From: an uncultured Collinsella sp.
GTDB lineage: Bacteria > Actinomycetota > Coriobacteriia > Coriobacteriales > Coriobacteriaceae
NCBI GenBank assembly: GCA_900758475.1
Contig: CAAERQ010000008.1
Span: 1-31,184 of the forward strand
Reading direction: 5' to 3'
DNA: 31,184 nt
Part shown: piece after piece, positions 8,094-15,581 of the stretch
How the letters are laid out: every line of letters begins with the position of its first letter
How positions within the stretch are numbered: the stretch's first letter is position 1
Notes under the pieces: model-generated
Told to the model about the DNA's origin: nothing
Databases searched by the model: none
The model's input: only the letters and a program-made list of their open reading frames with translations
Position numbers and translations under genes: made by a program

Positions 8094-8142
8094 CTAGTCA
8101 TTGGGGACGTTCTTAAATGACTAGCCGTTAGGGACACTCTTT
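8094..8142 (+). repeat. Family B repeat, copy 2 (two 27-bp units)
   Basis: Units begin at 8094 (CTAGTCATTGGGGAC) and 8121 (CTAGCCGTTAGGGAC, two changes), with the same 27-bp period as the other copies. It lies in the 515-bp gap between the divergent DUF2207 and gluQRS genes, so it is not tied to 3' ends in this case. Confidence 0.88.
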
Positions 8143-8475
8143 GGCACGGCCTGCGCCAACGATAGATACCATTTCACAGCTCCGTCACAGGTGTAGTGGC
8201 TTTGTGTTGCTGCGACGCGCTCTGATTGAGCCCGCGGGCAAGGGGCATAAAGCAGTTGAGCGAAAACGGTTTGCCCCTTTGCCGTCCGCTCGAGGATCAT
8301 GTCCCCCTTTTCCGCGGAAACCCCGGCAGTTGCGAAGAGCTGCCGGGGTTTCTGTCGTCTGAGGTGCCGAGTTGATGAACAAGAATCAAAGCACCGAGTC
8401 TGCGACCCACCATACGCAATGCGGGGCCTCGACAACTTGCGGACCACAGTGACGCCTCCCCATCGCGCCCCGCGC
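8143..8475. other. Intergenic region with three successive hairpins
   Basis: No protein gene is convincing here. Three inverted repeats follow one another. AGGGGCA (~8241-8247) pairs with TGCCCCT (~8272-8278). AAACCCCGGCAG (8318-8329) pairs perfectly with CTGCCGGGGTTT (8340-8351). GGTGC-TTGAT pairs with ATCAA-GCACC (~8362-8394). The second looks like a terminator without a clean T-run. Together they could belong to a small RNA of about 200 nt, but I recognise no known RNA family or riboswitch. Confidence 0.4.
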
Positions 8476-8481
8476 TATACT
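8476..8481 (+). promoter_or_regulatory. Candidate -10 element implying a leaderless gluQRS transcript
   Basis: TATACT ends 7 nt before the gluQRS ATG (8489), so transcription would start at or next to the start codon. No Shine-Dalgarno sequence precedes the ATG. Leaderless mRNAs are common in actinobacteria. A clear -35 is missing. Confidence 0.45.
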
Positions 8482-8488
8482 CGTCCGC

Positions 8489-9499
8489 ATGGATATCAAA
8501 ACACGCAACATAGCAACGCCCGCCGCGAACGCGCCAACGACGCCGTCCGCCTCCGCTCCCGCGCCCGTTGTGGGCCGCTTTGCCCCGTCGCCCTCGGGCC
8601 GCATGCACTTGGGCAACGTGTTCAGCTGCCTGTGTGCGTGGCTTTCGGCCCGCAGCCAGGGCGGCAGCATCGTGTTGCGCATCGAGGACCTGGACGATCG
8701 CTGCAAGCGCCCCGAGCTTGCCGCCCAACTAATCGACGACCTGGCATGGCTAGGGCTCGAGTGGGACGAAGGCCCCTACTACCAGCACGATCGTCTGGAC
8801 CTGTACGAGAGCGCCCTGCACCAGCTGCAAGACGCCGGCCTCACCTACCCCTGCTTTTGCACGCGCGCCGAACTCCACGCCGCGAGCGCGCCGCACGCCA
8901 GCGACGGCACGCCCATCTATCGTGGCGCCTGCCGAGGGCTTTCGGCCGAAGAGGTCGCCCGCCGCAGTGCCCTGCGCGCCCCGGCCACGCGCCTGCGCGT
9001 GCCCGCCGTCGACGACCTCGCAGACGATGTGGTCGAATTTGTGGACCGCACGTATGGTGCCCAATGCGAGGCGCTCGCCACCGAATGCGGCGACTTTTTG
9101 GTGCGTCGCAGCGACGGCGTGTTTGCCTACCAGTTAGCCGTGGTGGTCGATGACGCTGCCATGGGCGTCACCGAGGTCGTGCGCGGATGCGATCTGCTGG
9201 GCTCCACGCCCCGCCAAATCTATCTGCAGCATCTGCTGGGTCTTCCCACGCCGCACTACGCGCACATCCCGCTGCTCATGTCGCCGGACGGCCGCCGCCT
9301 TTCCAAGCGCGACCGCGATCTGGACCTGGGCGAACTACGCGCCCGCTTTGGCACACCCGAGGCACTGCTGGGATGGCTCGCCGGGCAAACGGGCATCGCA
9401 TCGGACACCACACCGTGCTCTGCCGAGCAGCTGGTCGAACACTTTAGCTGGGATGTCATCCGCGCACACCGGGAGAACATCACCATAACGGCCGAGTAG
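8489..9499 (+). CDS. gluQRS: Glutamyl-Q tRNA(Asp) synthetase
   Basis: Truncated class I glutamyl-tRNA synthetase paralogue that attaches glutamate to the queuosine base at position 34 of tRNA-Asp, without an anticodon-binding domain. The catalytic core starts with VGRFAPSPSGRMHLGN, where the HIGH-like motif is HLGN at 40-43. The zinc motif diagnostic of GluQ-RS is present: CFC (C122, C124), then a Tyr near 144 and C148. The KMSKS equivalent is LSKRDRD. At 336 residues it is slightly long because of a ~25-residue Ala/Pro/Thr-rich N-terminal extension. That extension is doubtful if the true start is later, although a -10 box right before this ATG supports it. Ordinary GltX is about 470-500 residues, which this is not. 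Confidence 0.9.
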   Translation: MDIKTRNIATPAANAPTTPSASAPAPVVGRFAPSPSGRMHLGNVFSCLCAWLSARSQGGSIVLRIEDLDDRCKRPELAAQLIDDLAWLGLEWDEGPYYQHDRLDLYESALHQLQDAGLTYPCFCTRAELHAASAPHASDGTPIYRGACRGLSAEEVARRSALRAPATRLRVPAVDDLADDVVEFVDRTYGAQCEALATECGDFLVRRSDGVFAYQLAVVVDDAAMGVTEVVRGCDLLGSTPRQIYLQHLLGLPTPHYAHIPLLMSPDGRRLSKRDRDLDLGELRARFGTPEALLGWLAGQTGIASDTTPCSAEQLVEHFSWDVIRAHRENITITAE

Positions 9500-9514
9500 C
9501 CAGCCACCCCACCC

Positions 9515-10240
9515 CTACACAACGTCCCAGGGCTGGAGTTCGTCGCCCAAGCGAACGATGCAGTCGTAGAGCACGGTATGGCGCTCGGCCGGGTTGGCAT
9601 CCCGATGGAAATGCCCGTAGCACCAGCGTTTGTAATCCAAGTGGTCTTCCAGCTCATCGAAAAATGCCGTAAGCCGATCAACGGCGGGGTAATTCCAGCC
9701 GGGTGCCGGATAAAGCGTGGGCGAAAGCATGCGCGTAGAGCAGGTGTGGGTGATCACGTAGTCGACCTTCCAGCCCATGCTGTCGAGCTTTGTCCGCGCC
9801 TCCTCAAAGTTGCGCTCGTCCGGCAGCTCCTGTGGCCACCAGCTGGAATAGGGAATGCGGTATTCCTTATCCACGCTCGTGGCGCCGCCCATGGTAAAGA
9901 TCGTTGAGCCGTCGAGCTCAAAAACCTCGCCGCACGTCAGGCGCCGTATGGGCGAGGTGTCCGACAGGCGCTGCGTCAGCCCACCGTGCCACAACTCCAT
10001 GGGGCGCTCCGCCCAGTGATCGAAACGCTCGTGGTTGCCGTCGACGAACAGCACGGTATAGGAGCGCGACTCCAGCCAAGCGATGTCGGCACATTCTTCG
10101 ACAGAGAAATCCCATGGAAAGCCAAAGTCGCCCGCGACAATCAGATAGTCGTCGCCCGTCAGGCTATCCCCAAGCTCCCAGTCGCGGAGCTTTTGCATGT
10201 CGAGGCCGCCGTGGACGTCGCCCGTCACATAGACCGTCAT
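9515..10240 (-). CDS. Calcineurin-like metallophosphoesterase
   Basis: Predicted dinuclear-metal phosphoesterase of 241 residues. Starting at the ATG at 10238-10240 puts the first metal motif (GDVHGG, D8 and H10) at the very N-terminus, as usual for the family; an AGGGAAG ribosome site precedes it. The other motifs follow in order: VAGDFG, DGNHERF, a His in ITHTCS, and YGHFHRD. Two Trp-rich segments are unusual but not diagnostic. It is convergent with gluQRS (15-bp gap). The substrate is unknown; relatives act on nucleotides, phosphoproteins or dinucleoside polyphosphates. Confidence 0.9.
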   Translation of the reverse strand: MTVYVTGDVHGGLDMQKLRDWELGDSLTGDDYLIVAGDFGFPWDFSVEECADIAWLESRSYTVLFVDGNHERFDHWAERPMELWHGGLTQRLSDTSPIRRLTCGEVFELDGSTIFTMGGATSVDKEYRIPYSSWWPQELPDERNFEEARTKLDSMGWKVDYVITHTCSTRMLSPTLYPAPGWNYPAVDRLTAFFDELEDHLDYKRWCYGHFHRDANPAERHTVLYDCIVRLGDELQPWDVV

Positions 10241-10323
10241 CGGATCACCACTTCCCTGTAAGTCGCTAGCCACATTCTGCACGATCACTAAGCCAACCGT
10301 TCCAGCCCTTCCATCCTTAGGGC

Positions 10324-10563
10324 TTACTCCTCGTTCTTCCATCCAAACGGGTCAAGCACCCAAAAAACCAGATCGAGCACGCCGCCGGTCATCATGGCGG
10401 CGGCAAGGGCCATGCAAACGTGCAGAGAGACGGCACTTCTGAGCACGTCGAATGGCCCCAGAACAGCCAGCAGCGCAACCGCTGCGCCGACAAGGCACAA
10501 CGCGAAGCACGGCCCCGCGTCCTTGACGCACTTCTTTGCGAGATGCTTGGTGTTGTCACTCAT
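10324..10563 (-). CDS. Small two-helix membrane protein, unknown function
   Basis: Protein of 79 residues starting at the ATG at 10561-10563, preceded by TAAGGAG. Two hydrophobic helices (about residues 20-42 and 47-70) are joined by a short turn. The N-terminus is basic with two Cys (KKCVKDAGPC), and the C-terminus is a short charged tail (GWKNEE). I recognise no family. The metallophosphoesterase gene starts 83 bp downstream on the same strand, so they may be co-transcribed. Confidence 0.65.
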   Translation of the reverse strand: MSDNTKHLAKKCVKDAGPCFALCLVGAAVALLAVLGPFDVLRSAVSLHVCMALAAAMMTGGVLDLVFWVLDPFGWKNEE

Positions 10564-10723
10564 CAATATCGAACTCCTTAGAGGGCCGTTGTTTGGGTAC
10601 ATGCCGCCGAGGCAGAACAGGGCGGTAAAGTAAGTGTCACATGCCGTGCGGACATCAATGGGGAAACCGCTTGCTCGACCAACCCTTGACGCCGCTTTGC
10701 TACCGGCACCCCGTCCCTGCTAT

Positions 10724-10905
10724 CGAGGTCTAATACTTTTCCGCGAAGTGAACGTCTGTTTTTAGGCCCCTGAAGCATCAGCATTTTTCAACGACATAAA
10801 CGCAGGATTCTGGCATCAAAACCGCAGGAAACGGCACACTCAAAGTGTCGATGTTTCGGGGGTCCGATTTCACTCGTTCACTTCACGGAAAAGTATTAAA
10901 CCTCG
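10724..10905 (+). repeat. Family A fold-back element, copy 1
   Basis: A 182-bp sequence whose ends are inverted repeats: CGAGGTCTAATACTTTTCCG at the left is matched by its near-exact complement ending at 10905. Complementarity continues inward over about 65 bp, including GGCCCCTGAAGCATC against GATGTTTCGGGGGTCC. The loop of about 50 nt holds CGCAGGATTCT and CCGCAGGAAACG. Copy 2 at 13813-13993 is about 80% alike and in the same orientation. It lies in the 608-bp gap between the small membrane protein and the DUF4342 gene. The remaining gap sequence shows only a promoter. Confidence 0.9.
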
Positions 10906-11025
10906 CTGTCGGCCGCCCCAAAGACCTGTCCTTCCCTTCCCCACGCCACGCAAAACCGGCCTTCCCCTTGCCTGCGCGCCCCGCGTCACGCGCTTCGCCA
11001 CCCAAAAACTCATCCAACATTAATC

Positions 11026-11053
11026 TTGGCTCAAGAATCGCTTAATCTATAAC
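11026..11053 (+). promoter_or_regulatory. Candidate promoter of the DUF4342 / two-component operon
   Basis: TTGGCT (11026-11031) and TATAAC (11048-11053) are separated by 16 bp. Transcription would start near 11060, leaving a leader of about 110 nt before the ATG at 11172. Confidence 0.5.
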
Positions 11054-11171
11054 CCGCACTATAGAGTTCGACCAAGGGCGGGGCGGCACCGCGCAACGCA
11101 GGCCGCCGAACGCAACGCTCGCGCCCGGGCAGATCGCCTGACGTCGCGCCCATCGAACGAAAGGACAGGTC

Positions 11172-11714
11172 ATGGACGACCTCGAAAAAGTTGAAACCAT
11201 CCGCACCAAGTGCAACGTGAGCTACACCGATGCCAAGGCGGCACTCGACGCCGCCGACGGCAACGTTCTGGACGCCATCATTTGGCTCGAGTCGCAGGGC
11301 AAGACCCAGACCACGTCGGCGCACGCCGCCACCGAGTCCGAGCCGGTCGATGAGCCCTCGGCCGAGATGGTCGCCGCGCAGGCCGCCTACGAAAAGTCGA
11401 GCGAAAAGACCGACTTCTCCAAGAAGATGGACAGCGTGTGGGAGTACCTCAAAAAGCTCTTCCGCCTGAGCCTGGAGACCAAGTTTGTCGCCACGCGCCG
11501 CGACGCCATCATCCTCAACATTCCCATCCTGATCCCCATCGTCGCCCTGTTTGCCTGGGGCGCCACGATATGGCTGATGCTGCTCGGCCTGTTTTTTGGC
11601 ATGCGGTACCGCATCGATAGCGACGGCGACGTGCCCGGCAGTATCAACAACCTGATGGATCACGCCGCCGACGCCGCGGACGGCATCAAGCAGAATCTGA
11701 ACGACGACAAGTAA
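11172..11714 (+). CDS. DUF4342 / UBA-like membrane protein
   Basis: Protein of 180 residues. The first ~45 residues form a UBA/TS-N-like three-helix module: EKVETIRTKCNVSYTDAKAAL, then a Gly-Asn turn and AIIWLES. Next comes a low-complexity acidic and Ala-rich linker, then an amphipathic basic segment (~80-110). After it come a hydrophobic pair (about 117-149, IPILIPIVALF and IWLMLLGLFFGM) and a short acidic tail. This arrangement fits the DUF4342 family. The ribosome site is AAAGGA. The regulator gene follows after 18 nt, so this protein is probably an accessory, anchor or target of the two-component system. UBA-like domains in bacteria bind other proteins, as in EF-Ts; the ligand here is unknown. 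Confidence 0.8.
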   Translation: MDDLEKVETIRTKCNVSYTDAKAALDAADGNVLDAIIWLESQGKTQTTSAHAATESEPVDEPSAEMVAAQAAYEKSSEKTDFSKKMDSVWEYLKKLFRLSLETKFVATRRDAIILNIPILIPIVALFAWGATIWLMLLGLFFGMRYRIDSDGDVPGSINNLMDHAADAADGIKQNLNDDK

Positions 11715-11732
11715 TCGCAGACGGGGGCACGC

Positions 11733-12518
11733 ATGACACGAATCCTGATCGTAGAGGACGAGGAGAAAATCGCCCGCTTTGTGACGCTCGAGCTGGAGCA
11801 CGAGGGCTACCAGGTTGAGCACGCCGCCGACGGCCGCACCGCCGTGAACCTGGCGCTGGAGCGCGACTACGACTTGATTCTGCTCGATGTGCTGTTGCCG
11901 CAGCTCAACGGTATGGAGGTGTTGCGGCGCATCCGCAAGCGCAAGGATGTGCCGGTGATCATGGTCACTGCGCGCGATGCCGTGATGGACAAGGTTGCCG
12001 GGCTCGATGCCGGCGCCGACGATTACCTGACCAAGCCGTTTGCGATCGAGGAGCTGTTCGCACGAATCCGCGTGTCGCTGAAGCGCTCAGAGGTCGCGCG
12101 GGCGGCTTCGGGCGTTGGTGGTTCCGGCGCCGGGGCGGGTATGGCGGGCGGCGCGGCCGGGAACGCCGCTGCGATACCCCCGGCCAGCGTCACGGCCCAG
12201 GCTTCTGCCTCGCCCTCCCCCGCCACGCTCACCGTGGGCTCGGTCGCGCTCGACCCCGACCGTCACGAAGTCACGGTCGGCGGCTCGCCCATCGCGCTGA
12301 CCGCCCGCGAGTTCGATGTCCTCGCCCTGCTTATGGCGCATGCCGGCACCGTGCTCACGCGTGAGCGCATCGCGCACGAGGCGCTGGGCTACGAATACGC
12401 GGGCGACACCAACAACGTCGACGTACACATCGCGCATCTGCGCGCCAAGATCGAGGACGCTGGCGGTGCCCGCATCATCCAAACCGTGCGCGGGGTGGGC
12501 TATGTCTGTCGCGCGTAA
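11733..12518 (+). CDS. Response regulator, OmpR/PhoB family
   Basis: DNA-binding response regulator of 261 residues. The receiver domain has E8, D9, E10, the phospho-acceptor D52 (LLDVLLP) and K101 (LTKPF). The winged-helix domain (~165-261) ends in RGVGYVCRA. The linker (~122-165) is unusually long and composed almost only of Ala, Gly, Pro, Ser and Thr; ordinary members have a linker of 10-20 residues, which explains the extra length. A GGGGG ribosome site precedes the ATG. The kinase reading frame begins inside the last codons (17-nt overlap), pointing to translational coupling. Confidence 0.94.
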   Translation: MTRILIVEDEEKIARFVTLELEHEGYQVEHAADGRTAVNLALERDYDLILLDVLLPQLNGMEVLRRIRKRKDVPVIMVTARDAVMDKVAGLDAGADDYLTKPFAIEELFARIRVSLKRSEVARAASGVGGSGAGAGMAGGAAGNAAAIPPASVTAQASASPSPATLTVGSVALDPDRHEVTVGGSPIALTAREFDVLALLMAHAGTVLTRERIAHEALGYEYAGDTNNVDVHIAHLRAKIEDAGGARIIQTVRGVGYVCRA

Positions 12519-13797
12519 CGCCGAAACCAAGCGCGTCACCTCCATCGCCCGCGCCATCAACTGGAGCTATATGTGGCGCTGCCTGATGAGCTACGTCTGG
12601 CTCGATCTGTTGATGGTGGTGCTTGCGGCGGCGATCCTCGTCTATGGATACAACCAGACGCTACCCGACGGCTCGTTTACCGCAGGATGGATCCCCGGCG
12701 CCACCGTTCACGGCATGTCACTGACGCCCGCGCGCGGTTGGGACCTGGCAACACTCACCTACACCGTCGAGCTTGCGCGCACCACCAAGACCTTCCCCCT
12801 CGCGCAGGATCTCTTCGCGCTATGGCCCCTCTACCTTGTCGTTATGGGTTGGCAGATCATCAGCGTACTCAACATGCTCGGCGGCGCCCGACGCGTACGC
12901 CGCACCATGGCACCGCTCAACGACCTGGCCTTACGCGTGGACGAGCTCGGCCGCATGCAGCTCTCCGGCGGCAAGATGGAAACGCTGGAGCAGGCCATCG
13001 AGCGAGCGAGCGTCGACTCGCCGAATGTCACCACCGGCGACGCCGACCTGGCGAGCATCGAGGTCGCACTCAACCGTCTGCTGCGTCAGATGCAAGAGGC
13101 CAAACTGCAGCAGATGCGCTTTGTCAACGACGCGAGTCACGAACTGCGCACACCCATCGCGGTGATTCAGGGCTACGTAAACATGCTCGACCGCTGGGGC
13201 AAGGACGACCCAGCCGTGCTGGCGGAGTCCATCGCCTCGCTCAAGGCCGAAAGCGAGCACATGCAGGAGCTCGTGGAACAACTGCTGTTTTTGGCACGCG
13301 GCGATGCCGGCCGCACCGCGCTGCATCGTGTGGATACCAATCTGGCAGCGCTCGTCGGAGAGGTATGCGAAGAATCGCAGATGATCGATACCGGGCACAC
13401 GTATCGGCTGGCTTTTGACGCCGCATTTGCCAGCGACCCGCGCTGCGACGCGTCCGTCGATGTCGCGCTCGTGAAGCAGGCTCTGCGCGTGATCGTGCAA
13501 AACGCCGCCAAGTACTCGGATACGGGAACGACCGTCACATTTGGCATAACGCCCGATGCGGGCACGGGCACGATCGACATAAGTATTGAGGACGAGGGCA
13601 TCGGCATGAACCAGGAATCCGCAGCTCACGCGTTTGAACGGTTCTATCGCGCTGACAACGCACGCGATGCCGGCGCGCAGGGCTCGGGCCTGGGGCTCGC
13701 CATCGCCAAGTGGATCGTCGATAGCCACGGCGGCATCATCGGCGTGACCTCGGTCGAAGGCGTCGGCAGCCGCTTTACGATTCGCCTACCGCGGTAG
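12502..13797 (+). CDS. Sensor histidine kinase, HisKA type
   Basis: Membrane histidine kinase of 431 residues. It starts at the ATG at 12502, inside the end of the regulator gene and preceded by GGGGTGG; the frame is open further upstream but only as a shadow of the regulator. There is one membrane helix at ~29-50, an extracytoplasmic loop of about 55 residues and a second helix at ~105-127, then a HAMP-like linker. The HisKA H box is NDASHELRTP with H213. The ATPase part has N334 (N box), a DEGIGM G1 box, FERFYRAD (F box) and GSGLGLAI (G2 box). The short sensor loop has no recognisable ligand domain. It pairs with the regulator at 11733. Confidence 0.94.
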   Translation: MSVARNAETKRVTSIARAINWSYMWRCLMSYVWLDLLMVVLAAAILVYGYNQTLPDGSFTAGWIPGATVHGMSLTPARGWDLATLTYTVELARTTKTFPLAQDLFALWPLYLVVMGWQIISVLNMLGGARRVRRTMAPLNDLALRVDELGRMQLSGGKMETLEQAIERASVDSPNVTTGDADLASIEVALNRLLRQMQEAKLQQMRFVNDASHELRTPIAVIQGYVNMLDRWGKDDPAVLAESIASLKAESEHMQELVEQLLFLARGDAGRTALHRVDTNLAALVGEVCEESQMIDTGHTYRLAFDAAFASDPRCDASVDVALVKQALRVIVQNAAKYSDTGTTVTFGITPDAGTGTIDISIEDEGIGMNQESAAHAFERFYRADNARDAGAQGSGLGLAIAKWIVDSHGGIIGVTSVEGVGSRFTIRLPR

Positions 13798-13812
13798 GGC
13801 ACCCGCGCGAAT

Positions 13813-13993
13813 CGAGGTCTAATACTTTTCCGCGAAGTGAACGTCTGTTTTTGGACCCCTGAAGCATCCACATTTTTCGTCGGCAAAATCGCAGGATTCT
13901 AGTATCGAAACCGCAGGAAACGATGCCCTTAAAGTGTCGATGCTTCGGGGGTCCGATTTAGCTCCTTCACTTCTCGGAAAAGTATTAGACTTC
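13813..13993 (+). repeat. Family A fold-back element, copy 2
   Basis: A 181-bp sequence starting 16 bp after the kinase stop codon, in the same orientation as copy 1. Conserved blocks are the left arm (GGTCTAATACTTTTCCGCG and about 20 more identical bases), the loop motifs CGCAGGATTCT and CCGCAGGAAACG, and the right arm (GTGTCGATG, TTCGGGGGTCCGATTT). Differences in the arms often fall opposite compensating or wobble bases. The two copies bracket the three-gene operon 11172-13797 as direct repeats. Confidence 0.9.
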
Positions 13994-14030
13994 AGTTTTT
14001 TGGCTGTCGCAAAAGTCGATCCCTCGGCAT

Positions 14031-14067
14031 AAAAAAGGGATAAGGCCATGCGGCCCTATCCCTTTTT
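14031..14067. terminator. Bidirectional Rho-independent terminator
   Basis: GGGATA-A-GGCC pairs with GGCC-C-TATCCC around an ATGC loop. It is flanked by AAAAAA on the left and TTTTT on the right, so both strands end in a T-run. It lies between the convergent kinase and VOC genes. Confidence 0.9.
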
Positions 14068-14089
14068 GCTAGCTATGGCAGCTTGTGCG

Positions 14090-14464
14090 CTACTCGCGGC
14101 ACAGATGCACGGCGAAACCGGCGAACTCGCGCTTAAAGTACACGAGCTTGGTGCCGCCGTCGGGCAGCAGTACGCGCGACTCCTCGTTAACCTCAAGCCC
14201 GCGCTCGGCAAACCACTTCTCGGCCGCATCGATGTCGTTGACGGCAAAGCCGATGTGGCCCTTGGCTCCACGACCGTTCTGCTTCATAACCTCGACCAGA
14301 GAATCGTTAAAGTACGAAACCGGGGTCTCGATAACGGGCAGGCCCATCATCGTCGAGAACAGCTCCGCGATCTCCAGGGCGTCTGCCGGGTCGGTGGCGT
14401 TAATGCCCACATGGGCAACGCGCATGCCAAAGAGCTCGACCGGATTGGCGTTCTGCTCATTCAT
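14090..14464 (-). CDS. VOC (glyoxalase/bleomycin-resistance) family protein
   Basis: Protein of 124 residues with the two-beta-alpha-beta-beta-beta-module pattern of the vicinal-oxygen-chelate fold. Possible metal ligands H18 (AHVGI), H70 (GHIGF) and H120 (AVHLCRE), with a terminal Glu, are placed as in glyoxalase-like enzymes. The ATG at 14462-14464 begins 11 nt after the PTS IIB stop codon, with a weak ribosome site (AGTAGG). The pairing suggests a sugar or sugar-acid enzyme, such as an epimerase or lyase. That is inference, and the reaction cannot be assigned. Confidence 0.85.
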   Translation of the reverse strand: MNEQNANPVELFGMRVAHVGINATDPADALEIAELFSTMMGLPVIETPVSYFNDSLVEVMKQNGRGAKGHIGFAVNDIDAAEKWFAERGLEVNEESRVLLPDGGTKLVYFKREFAGFAVHLCRE

Positions 14465-14475
14465 ACAGGTAGCGC

Positions 14476-14763
14476 CTACTGAGCCATGACGTCGAGAACG
14501 GCCTTCTCGGCAGCGACGCGGTTCATGCCGGTCATGAAGGGCACGCCGCTCACGTACGGGCAGGTGAGGCCCTCGGGGGCAACGGTGGTGGCGATCAGCA
14601 GGTCGGCGCCCTCGTCGCAGTAGTCCTTGGCCTCGGAGATGGCGCACTGCACGATCTCGTACTTGTCGGCGTAACCGTTAGCGTCGAGCATGGTGGCGAC
14701 CTTCTGGGCAACGAGCGTGGAAGTAGCAGCGCCAGCACCGCAAGCCAAAACGATCTTCTTCAT
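14476..14763 (-). CDS. PTS sugar transporter subunit IIB, galactitol/lactose-cellobiose type
   Basis: Small cytoplasmic phosphocarrier of 95 residues. The N-terminal strand KKIVLACGAGAATST carries Cys8, the residue phosphorylated by EIIA and passed on to the sugar at EIIC. The CGxGxxTS loop and length match GatB-like IIB proteins. A GGGAG ribosome site lies 8 nt before the ATG. No IIA or IIC gene lies in the window, so this is an orphan IIB that must work with components encoded elsewhere, or serve a regulatory role. Confidence 0.9.
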   Translation of the reverse strand: MKKIVLACGAGAATSTLVAQKVATMLDANGYADKYEIVQCAISEAKDYCDEGADLLIATTVAPEGLTCPYVSGVPFMTGMNRVAAEKAVLDVMAQ

Positions 14764-14865
14764 AGGTAATGTCTCCCTTCATGGTTTACTTTAGGTAAGT
14801 GTACCGCAGCGAGCGATGGCGCTCGGCCTCGATGCGCTTTTGTGCCAGTTTGCTTGCACGCTGCG

Positions 14866-14871
14866 TATAAT
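14866..14871 (+). promoter_or_regulatory. -10 element of the gene at 14927
   Basis: Consensus TATAAT lies 55 nt upstream of the ATG at 14927, in the short divergent region shared with the PTS IIB gene. TG lies 2 nt upstream of it, close to an extended -10. The -35 is weak. Confidence 0.6.
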
Positions 14872-14926
14872 ACATCTAGCACGCATTGTCATACCGCTTG
14901 TTTTACGAGCGACCGAGGAGCTCAAT

Positions 14927-15550
14927 ATGCCCGATTCCCGCACACTCTGGACCGCCGTCGTCATTATTTGTATCGCCGTGTCGGTGTTCTTTAGCGTCAA
15001 AAAACGCACCACGTTTAAACGCCTGCAGCAGCTTATGGCCGCTAAGCAGTGGGACGAGTTCGATCGTTTGCTCGACAGCAAGCTCACCAGCATGCTGTAC
15101 CCGCGCTACAACCGCGACTACCTGCGCCTGAACTCCTATCTGCTGCGCGAGGACCACAAGCGCGCCGACGAGATGTTCGATTTGCTGCTGGGGCTCAACC
15201 TGCCCAAAATGCAGCGCGTCGACCTGGTAATCAAAGCTTTTAACTACTACGTTGGTCAGGAGAACCGCAAAAAGTCCAAGGAGCTGCTGCACGAGATCAA
15301 AGGCTTTGAGGGCGGCCAGGCCGAGGCAGTCGCGCACGAATGCCAACTGATGTACGACACGATGATCCTCAAGCGCCACAACGACATTCCCGAGCTGGAG
15401 CGCATGCTCGAGGAGGCCGGCGACGATAAGGTTAAGGGTTGCCGCCTGGAGTACCTGTTGGCCCTACAGTACAAGAACAAGGGCGACGAGGCCAAGTTTG
15501 CCGAGTACTTGGAAAAGTCGGGTCGGCACTCGATGGCTGTCAACGCGTAA
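14927..15550 (+). CDS. Membrane-anchored helical-repeat protein, unknown function
   Basis: Protein of 207 residues starting at the ATG at 14927, where GAGGAG lies 6 nt upstream; an open frame extends further up but without a ribosome site. One N-terminal membrane helix (about residues 9-25) is followed by a basic KKR and a long cytoplasmic region of paired helices resembling TPR or SEL1 repeats (for example DRLLDSKLTSML, ADEMFDLLLGLNLP, SKELLHEIKGFE, IPELERMLEEAGDD). Such proteins usually scaffold other proteins. I do not recognise a named family. The tRNA gene follows 31 bp after the stop codon. Confidence 0.75.
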   Translation: MPDSRTLWTAVVIICIAVSVFFSVKKRTTFKRLQQLMAAKQWDEFDRLLDSKLTSMLYPRYNRDYLRLNSYLLREDHKRADEMFDLLLGLNLPKMQRVDLVIKAFNYYVGQENRKKSKELLHEIKGFEGGQAEAVAHECQLMYDTMILKRHNDIPELERMLEEAGDDKVKGCRLEYLLALQYKNKGDEAKFAEYLEKSGRHSMAVNA

Positions 15551-15561
15551 CGGGCGGCTTG

Positions 15562-15570
15562 TGCTAGACT
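15562..15570 (+). promoter_or_regulatory. Extended -10 promoter of the tRNA gene
   Basis: TGC-TAGACT (15562-15570) is an extended -10 box placed 11 nt before the tRNA 5' end. A small AGACT/AGTCT dyad overlaps it. Confidence 0.5.
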
Positions 15571-15581
15571 TCTAGTCTCAC

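Noticed and set aside
8143..8475. SRP RNA, RNase P RNA, tmRNA or a known riboswitch
   Set aside because: None of their conserved core sequences is present; only generic hairpins are seen.
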